This document shows positions 59,603 through 64,000 of a DNA stretch of 64,000 nt, piece after piece. The notes under the pieces are model-generated. The model made no database searches. It had not been told where the DNA came from and was given only the letters and a program-made list of their open reading frames with translations. The DNA is from Treponema sp. Lineage in GTDB: Bacteria; Spirochaetota; Spirochaetia; Treponematales; Treponemataceae. The translations under genes and the position numbers were made by a program. The stretch is from the NCBI GenBank assembly GCA_017963165.1, contig JAGCTZ010000125.1, positions 11,453 through 75,452 on the forward strand, given 5' to 3'. Within the stretch, counting starts at the first letter, position 1. Each line of letters begins with the position of its first letter.

Positions 59603-59630
59603 CCATTGTATCAGTAAATTATTAATCTAT

Positions 59631-60422
59631 CTATCCTAAAATATTCAATGTAATTGCACCGGCAAGAATCACAAGTCCAAGCGTTGTGAATGCAAAATCG
59701 CGGAAGTGATGCTTATAAACCTTTGTACAGCTTTCGCGTGTCCTGAAGTAGAAGCCTCTAAGCTCTGCGGCCTTTGCTGTGAATTCAATTTTTCTTACTG
59801 CACCCATCAAAAGAGGGAAACACAAAGGCAGAATCATTCCAAGTTTTTTGAACGGATTTTTTACATCAAAATCAACACCGCGTGCTTTCTGGCTTTCTAT
59901 TATTCCACCCATTTCTGAAGAAAATACCGGTATAAAGCGGATGGCAGAAGTAAGGGTAAATGCATACTTATATGGAATATGCAGTTCCTTTACCATTGTA
60001 TTCGAAAGATCATTCAAATTGATTACAGAAATTAAAACAGAAAGGGGAAGGGTTGCGCCTGTAAGTCGCATAACAAGCAGCAGACCATTACGAATTCCGA
60101 CATCGGTAAATCCAAACTTTGGTCCAAGAGGAATCACAATATTTCCACGTCGGATAACAAGAATCTGCAGTACAAAAAGGAAGAGAGACATTTTGAAGAG
60201 TCCTTTGAAAATGCCGAGTGTTCTCTTAAAAAGTCCTGAGCCTGTTTTTCCTTCTCCAATAAATCCAAGCAAAATATCAAAAACGATTATTCCAAGCAGG
60301 TAGAAAAAATCTGAGGTAACAAAAGCAGATGCACAAAGCAAAGCCGCAACAAAAATCTTTGTAAGGGGATGCATTTTATGAAGAATCGAATCGCCCTGTA
60401 AGTAGTCTAAAAAGCCTTTCAT
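59631..60422 (-). CDS. ecfT: ECF transporter transmembrane subunit EcfT
   Basis: The 263-residue membrane subunit couples the ATPases to the S component. It shows five to six membrane helices and the two conserved Ala-Arg-Gly coupling-helix regions, here IIESQKARGVDFD near residue 178 and FTAKAAELRGFYF near 216. It begins immediately at the ecfA stop (overlap of one base). It is the last gene of the S-A-T order operon and is followed by a terminator. Confidence 0.9.
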   Translation of the reverse strand: MKGFLDYLQGDSILHKMHPLTKIFVAALLCASAFVTSDFFYLLGIIVFDILLGFIGEGKTGSGLFKRTLGIFKGLFKMSLFLFVLQILVIRRGNIVIPLGPKFGFTDVGIRNGLLLVMRLTGATLPLSVLISVINLNDLSNTMVKELHIPYKYAFTLTSAIRFIPVFSSEMGGIIESQKARGVDFDVKNPFKKLGMILPLCFPLLMGAVRKIEFTAKAAELRGFYFRTRESCTKVYKHHFRDFAFTTLGLVILAGAITLNILG

Positions 60423-62215
60423 TATTTTGCCTCCTTGGTTGTGTTGCGCAGGTCTTTCATTTTTGCAATCATTTCTTCTACTGTGAAAATGTTTTTATAG
60501 TCGTCGCCCAAAAGTGAACAGGTTGCTGCAATCTGTGGCTGAAGCAGGCGGGCACGACCAAGCAGCTCGTTGTCGCTAAGGATTGTTCGTGTTTCACCCT
60601 GAGCCAGAATCTCGCCCTTATTCATGACGATTAATGTTTTTGCAAAATCAAGGACAACTTCCATATCGTGGCAAACCATAATTACTGTTGTTCCGTTTTC
60701 ATTAAGTTCGCGGATGCGGCTCATTGTTTCCATACACTCGCGGTAATCAAGACCGGTTGTCGGTTCATCAAGAATCAGAATCTCGGGGTTCAGTGCAATC
60801 AGACAGGCAAGGCAAAGTCTCTGGCGCTGACCTCGGCTCATATTGAATGGTTCAACTTTAGGGTCAAATCCAAACTCCTGAATAGTGGCTGCAACGCGGG
60901 CTTTTATTTCTTCGTCGGCAAGACCATTATTTTTCAGACTGAACGCAATTTCTTCTTCTACAGTGTTGCAGCAAATCTGTCGGTCCGGATTCTGAAACAA
61001 AAAGCCTATATGCTTTGCAAGGTCACTTACTTTTTTGCGTCTTGTATTTTCGCCAAGTACAAAAACATCACCTTCGCTTGGCTGTAAAAGTCCGTTACAT
61101 AATTTTGAAAAAGTTGACTTTCCGGCGCCGTTGGAACCGATGATTGCAGTGAAATCACCTTTTTCAATTTTTACATTAAGATTATGAACGTTTGCTGTTG
61201 AATTGTACGAAAAGTTTACGTTCTGGAGTTGAAGGACTGTGTTTGAATCCTTTTGCCCTTTGACAGGCTCAGAGACCCCGATTTTTGATTCTTGGAGTCT
61301 CTGTGCTTCCTGATTATTCTTTTGTGGTCCCTGATTATTCTTTTGTGGTCCCTGAGCTTGTCGAAGGGCCTTTTTAATAAATTCTGCTGCTTCCTGTGTA
61401 TTCAGGCAGATTCTGTCCTCTTTTTTCATGTCCTTTGGTGTAAGCCCTTCATCCATCATTTTGCCTGTTAAAGTTAAAACGCGCGGACAGTTAATTCCGG
61501 CTTCTTCCATTTCGCGCTGATGGGTGAGTGTGCTGCGGATTTCTCCGTAATGAACGACTGTGCCTTTTTCAAGAACAATCAGTTTTTTTACAAACTCGCA
61601 GAGCAACATAATTTTCTGTTCTGCAATGATGATTGTAATTCCTTTTTCTTCGTTGAGTTTTTTAAGAAGTTTGAAGATCTGGAGCGAAGAGGCTGGATCA
61701 AGTTCGCCAGTAGGTTCATCCAAAATAAGGTATTCAGGCTGAAGTGCAAGGATAGAAGCAAATACAACCTTCTGTTTTTGGCCGCCACTTAAAGTACTTA
61801 TTTCTCTATGGCGAAGATCAGTTATATCAAGGGCTTCGAGTGCTTCGGTAATTCGCGACTCAATCTGATCTGCAGGTACTCCAAAGTTTTCCAATCCAAA
61901 AAGAATTTCGTCTTCTACAAAGTAGCTTACAATCTGACTTTCGATATCCTGAAATACAGAACCAACCTTAAGGGCAAGCTTGTCGGGTTTTATGTCAAAA
62001 GTATCCTGACCTTCGACCTTTACAGAACCGAAAAAATCTCCGGTATAGTGATGCGGAATAATACCGTTCAAACAACTGCAGAACGTAGTTTTTCCTGCTC
62101 CCGATTCGCCTATTATTCCAATAAAGTCGCCCTTTTCTATATTAAGTGTAATATTTTCAAGGGCGTTCTTTTTTGAATCCGTATACTTAAAAGTCAGTTC
62201 CTGTATTTCAATCAT
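60422..62215 (-). CDS. ecfA: ECF transporter ATPase, two domains fused in one chain
   Basis: The 597-residue protein fuses two ABC ATPase domains. Domain 1 (residues 1-240) has GIIGESGAGKTTFCSCLNG, LSGGQKQKVVFASI and YLILDEPTGELD. Domain 2 (about 325-575) has AIIGSNGAGKSTFSKLCNG, MSRGQRQRLCLACL and ILILDEPTTGLD. The linker at about 282-325 is made of translated R1 repeats and duplicated Q-rich pieces (RQAQGPQKNNQ repeated). Such fused forms usually serve a dedicated transporter rather than a shared module. It follows ecfS and precedes ecfT in the same operon. Confidence 0.92.
   Translation of the reverse strand: MIEIQELTFKYTDSKKNALENITLNIEKGDFIGIIGESGAGKTTFCSCLNGIIPHHYTGDFFGSVKVEGQDTFDIKPDKLALKVGSVFQDIESQIVSYFVEDEILFGLENFGVPADQIESRITEALEALDITDLRHREISTLSGGQKQKVVFASILALQPEYLILDEPTGELDPASSLQIFKLLKKLNEEKGITIIIAEQKIMLLCEFVKKLIVLEKGTVVHYGEIRSTLTHQREMEEAGINCPRVLTLTGKMMDEGLTPKDMKKEDRICLNTQEAAEFIKKALRQAQGPQKNNQGPQKNNQEAQRLQESKIGVSEPVKGQKDSNTVLQLQNVNFSYNSTANVHNLNVKIEKGDFTAIIGSNGAGKSTFSKLCNGLLQPSEGDVFVLGENTRRKKVSDLAKHIGFLFQNPDRQICCNTVEEEIAFSLKNNGLADEEIKARVAATIQEFGFDPKVEPFNMSRGQRQRLCLACLIALNPEILILDEPTTGLDYRECMETMSRIRELNENGTTVIMVCHDMEVVLDFAKTLIVMNKGEILAQGETRTILSDNELLGRARLLQPQIAATCSLLGDDYKNIFTVEEMIAKMKDLRNTTKEAK
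61255..61371. repeat. R1 repeats forming the inter-domain linker of ecfA
   Basis: A decayed copy (CCCTTTGACAGGCTCAGAGA, 61255-61280) and a good copy (GGTCCCTGAGCTTGTCGAAG, 61346-61370) flank a short tandem duplication of TTCTTTTGTGGTCCCTG. The whole block is translated in frame. Confidence 0.85.
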
Positions 62216-62279
62216 TTCTAGTCATCCTGTTGTAATATAAATGTCGCGCCCCTGTGATCCCAGTGATCCTTATGAACCT

Positions 62280-62306
62280 GGTGGTCCCTGAGCTAGTCGA
62301 AGGGCC
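62280..62306. repeat. R1 repeat between ecfS and ecfA
   Basis: GGTCCCTGAGCTAGTCGAAG followed by GGCC, between the S-component stop (62317) and the ATPase start (62215). Confidence 0.8.
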
Positions 62307-62316
62307 CGACAAATTT

Positions 62317-62889
62317 TTATGCTGCTTCCTTGTTGCTTTCACAAACAAATGGCTTTTTAATTGCTTTCATCAATGGTGCATACAAAAGTGCAACAATGAT
62401 TGCGTTCAAGGTTGCAGTTCCCAAAACGATTGGTACATAAGCAGCCAAAGCACTCTTATCGGCATGGGTTACTATGAACAAAAGTACAACGAATAATCCG
62501 CCAGAAATTACAGTACTGATGAATGTACTTACAGCACCAAGTCCAATTTCCATAGGGCGATTCTTTACAGGAATCTTAATCAAAAGTCCCATACAAAGTG
62601 CACCTGCAAATTCTGATGCAAAGTTCAAACCAGCTGTTCCTGGAAAGAACTGACAGATTGCACCAGCCAGGAGACCAACTATGATGCTATACCAGATTTT
62701 CGGACGAAGAAGAACAATTATCATACAATACATAGCAATGATGAAGTTAGGTTTCATTCCAAAGAAGTTGATGAATGATCCAACAAAAAACTTCAAAACT
62801 GCACCGGCTGCCAAAAGCACCGCAGTGAGCAAAAGGTCTCTTAATGAAAGGCCTTTTTTTTCTTCCTGTTTAATTTCTCTTTTTTCCAT
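62317..62889 (-). CDS. ECF transporter S component, TrpP-like (probable tryptophan uptake)
   Basis: The 190-residue substrate-binding membrane protein has five to six helices. The segments SLRDLLLTAVLLAAGAVLKF, FFGMKPNFIIAMYCMIIVLL, IIVGLLAGAICQFFPG and LGTATLNAIIVALLYAP follow the pattern I recall for the TrpP (YhaG) tryptophan transporter family, including the G-M-K-P motif. Genes for the dedicated ATPase and T subunit follow at once. AGGAG lies 7 nt before the ATG. The promoter carries three GTTWCT-N6-AGWAAC sites shared with paaK and iorA2, supporting an aromatic substrate. Other amphipathic substrates cannot be excluded. Confidence 0.75.
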   Translation of the reverse strand: MEKREIKQEEKKGLSLRDLLLTAVLLAAGAVLKFFVGSFINFFGMKPNFIIAMYCMIIVLLRPKIWYSIIVGLLAGAICQFFPGTAGLNFASEFAGALCMGLLIKIPVKNRPMEIGLGAVSTFISTVISGGLFVVLLFIVTHADKSALAAYVPIVLGTATLNAIIVALLYAPLMKAIKKPFVCESNKEAA

Positions 62890-62987
62890 AATTAAATCTC
62901 CTTGTGTGTTAAGAAACGCGAGCAGTACGCAGCGCTTCTTTAGTTTTATTTTACAAATCTAATTTGAATGTTCTTGCTTCGTCGCGC

Positions 62988-63058
62988 GTTACTATTCACA
63001 GAAACATTCTTGATACTACCGATAGTAACATAATATATTTGTTTCTGTCAATAGAAAC
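62988..63058. promoter_or_regulatory. Three GTTWCT-N6-AGWAAC operators in the ecfS promoter
   Basis: GTTACT-attcac-AGAAAC (62988-63005), GATACT-accgat-AGTAAC (63012-63029) and GTTTCT-gtcaat-AGAAAC (63041-63058). On the minus strand the ecfS promoter reads TTGACA (63046-63051), 18-nt spacer, TACTAT (63022-63027). The outer site thus covers the -35 box and the middle site the -10 box. Such placement suggests repression. Confidence 0.75.
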
Positions 63059-63100
63059 AATAAAAAAAAGTTTAAATTTTTTTTGAGATGGGATGGAGAA

Positions 63101-63140
63101 TTTCCCATAAAATGGAAGAAAATTGTATTTCTATGGGAAA
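63101..63140. repeat. Inverted repeat TTTCCCATA / TATGGGAAA
   Basis: Perfect 9-bp arms separated by 22 nt, between the two divergent promoters. No T-run follows. Its role is unknown. Confidence 0.45.
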
Positions 63141-63167
63141 AACAATACCATGAACCAGTGATTCAAT

Positions 63168-63275
63168 TTGGAGGCGGGGGCGTTATGGGGGTGTCCCCCG
63201 TTTTGGGGGTAGCGGAAAAGACCGGAGGGCATGCCCGAGGACTTTGGAGCGAAGGGGGCCGCCCCCTCCTTGTTT
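63168..63275. repeat. R2-type GC-rich repeat between ecfS and paaK promoters
   Basis: GGGGGTGTCCCCCGTTTTGG, GGGGTAGCGGAAAAGACCGG and GGAGCGAAGGGGGCCGCCCC resemble the other R2 blocks. Its insertion separates two promoter regions that share the same operators. It accounts for much of the 574-bp gap between ecfS and paaK. Confidence 0.75.
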
Positions 63276-63286
63276 AATTTTTTTTT

Positions 63287-63346
63287 GTTTCTTTTTATAG
63301 AAACGGCTTGACACCTTTTGATTTAGGTGTTACTATTTGTAGTAAC
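63287..63346 (+). promoter_or_regulatory. paaK promoter with two GTTWCT-N6-AGWAAC operators
   Basis: The -35 TTGACA (63308-63313), 17-nt spacer and -10 TACTAT (63331-63336) form an excellent promoter. Operator GTTTCT-ttttat-AGAAAC (63287-63304) ends 3 bp before the -35. Operator GTTACT-atttgt-AGTAAC (63329-63346) covers the -10 box and the start of transcription. Both are perfect palindromes in their half-sites. Confidence 0.8.
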
Positions 63347-63367
63347 AAAGCAAAAGCCAATGGCGAG

Positions 63368-63412
63368 GGTCCTTCCCTTCGACAAGCTCAGGGCAAGCTA
63401 TGCTCAGGGACC
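63368..63412. repeat. R1 repeat in the paaK leader
   Basis: CCCTTCGACAAGCTCAGGGC is followed by a second partial arm, GCTCAGGGACC. It lies in the roughly 120-nt 5' leader of paaK and could form a hairpin. Confidence 0.8.
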
Positions 63413-63463
63413 GCATGGATCTCGCAAGGATCTCTCGTCAAAACATATTTAAGGAGCATTATT

Positions 63464-64000
63464 ATGAAACTTACAGAAACCCAACTCGAACAGATCCGCG
63501 CTCAGATTCGCCGCGTTAAGGCTTGCGGAAATCCTTTTTATACAGAGCGCTTTAAGAACGTTCAGCCGGAAGATATTAAAACTCAGGAAGATTTTGAAAA
63601 GCTGGTGCCTTTCTGCTCTAAGCAGGACTTGCGCGACGCTTATCCTCTTGGTCTTGCAACTGTACCAGAGGAAGAAATTGTGCGCATCCACTCATCAAGC
63701 GGAACTACAGGTTCACCGGTAATTATTCCTTATACAAAAAAAGACGTAGAAGACTGGGCAATCATGTTTGCACGCTGCTACGAAATGGCCGGCATTACAA
63801 ACAAGGACCGCATCCACATTACACCGGGATACGGCTTGTGGACTGCAGGTATTGGCTTCCAGGCTGGATGTGAACGCCTTGGTGCTATGGCAATTCCAAT
63901 GGGACCTGGTAACACAGAAAAGCAGCTGCAGATGATGCAGGATTTGAAGTCTACAGTATTGTGTGCAACTTCCTCTTATGCTCTCCTCCTTGCAGAACAG
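63464..64000 (+). CDS. paaK: Phenylacetate-CoA ligase, 3' end cut by window edge
   Basis: This enzyme activates phenylacetate (or a related aryl acid such as indoleacetate) to its CoA thioester with ATP, giving AMP. The first 179 residues are seen. The ATP-binding loop RIHSSSGTTGSPVIIPYT lies near residue 75, followed by MAGITNKDRIHITPGYGLWT and PMGPGNTEKQLQMMQDL, all typical of the PaaK subgroup. AAGGAG lies 7 nt before the ATG. Its promoter has two operators shared with the TrpP-like transporter and iorA2, so its CoA product probably feeds the IOR reaction. The rest of the gene is beyond the window. Confidence 0.92.
   Translation, partial: MKLTETQLEQIRAQIRRVKACGNPFYTERFKNVQPEDIKTQEDFEKLVPFCSKQDLRDAYPLGLATVPEEEIVRIHSSSGTTGSPVIIPYTKKDVEDWAIMFARCYEMAGITNKDRIHITPGYGLWTAGIGFQAGCERLGAMAIPMGPGNTEKQLQMMQDLKSTVLCATSSYALLLAEQ

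Noticed and set aside
62890..63060. T-box or TRAP-like leader before the tryptophan-type transporter
   Set aside because: No T-box sequence, specifier stem or terminator/antiterminator pair is visible; the palindromic operators explain the region better.
63083..63277. Small open frame in the ecfS-paaK gap
   Set aside because: It runs through the GC-rich R2 repeat, has no ribosome binding site and its translation is low-complexity Gly-rich.
1..64000. tRNA, rRNA, transposase or phage integrase genes
   Set aside because: None recognised on reading both strands; a covariance-model tRNA scan could not be run, so a missed tRNA cannot be fully excluded.

Overview
The window looks like chromosomal DNA of a gut or rumen Treponema-type spirochaete. 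This is inferred from gene content (two methyl-accepting chemotaxis proteins, many lipoproteins and outer-membrane barrels, thiBPQ behind a TPP riboswitch, LacI-like sensor/GGDEF proteins), moderate-to-low GC, and very many small dispersed repeats. No rRNA, tRNA, transposase, prophage or CRISPR array was seen.

Layout. 1-645: partial birA. 646-1002: two MITE-like repeats. 1003-6594: YbgC-type thioesterase, then a leftward operon acyl-CoA ligase > iorA1 > iorB1 > beta-propeller protein. 6652-12371: radical SAM protein, envelope proteins, chemoreceptor. 12420-14560: hisG, hisB, rnhA. 14646-20827: patatin with barrel, tsaD, divergent polysaccharide deacetylase, thrH, outer-membrane protein. 20897-24153: TPP riboswitch and thiBPQ. 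24231-30250: chemoreceptor and a variable patch (frameshifted YczE-like gene, P-loop kinase, PIN toxin-antitoxin, XRE regulator, AT-rich two-repeat lipoprotein). 30363-32635: argJ, argB. 32923-36370: PHP, galK, CE4 deacetylase, esterase. 36367-40040: paired ABC exporter. 40316-44668: sensor diguanylate cyclase, umuC, a short UmuD-prime-like gene and a divergent S24 repressor. 44818-53840: type I restriction-modification operon with KilA-N and PD-(D/E)xK cargo. 53900-56809: second ior operon with a PaaI-type thioesterase. 57005-59471: NlpC/P60 protein, DAHP synthase, prephenate dehydratase. 59631-62889: ECF transporter with a TrpP-like S component. 63464-end: paaK, cut by the window edge.

How the genes work together. 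The strongest theme is aromatic amino acid and arylacetate metabolism: two indolepyruvate:ferredoxin oxidoreductases, two arylacetate/acyl-CoA ligases, a CoA thioesterase, DAHP synthase, prephenate dehydratase and a probable tryptophan ECF transporter. An 18-bp palindrome, GTTWCT-N6-AGWAAC, occurs six times in exactly three promoter regions: ecfS, paaK and iorA2. It overlaps or abuts good -35/-10 boxes each time. I read this as an undescribed regulon for uptake and assimilation of aromatic compounds; its regulator is not in the window.

Other main observations. (1) Several genes lack a ribosome binding site and have a -10 box exactly 7 nt before the ATG, indicating leaderless mRNAs. (2) The UmuD homologue begins where UmuD is normally self-cleaved and has lost the catalytic Ser and Lys positions, so it seems encoded directly as UmuD-prime. 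(3) A small palindromic repeat (core GAGCCTGTCGAA) is scattered between genes and also lies in frame inside iorA1, iorA2 and the fused ecfA gene. (4) The restriction-modification operon carries an AT-rich unknown protein with a D-x12-E-C-K nuclease-like motif. (5) A YczE-like gene is split at an in-phase A-AAA-AAG slippery heptamer.
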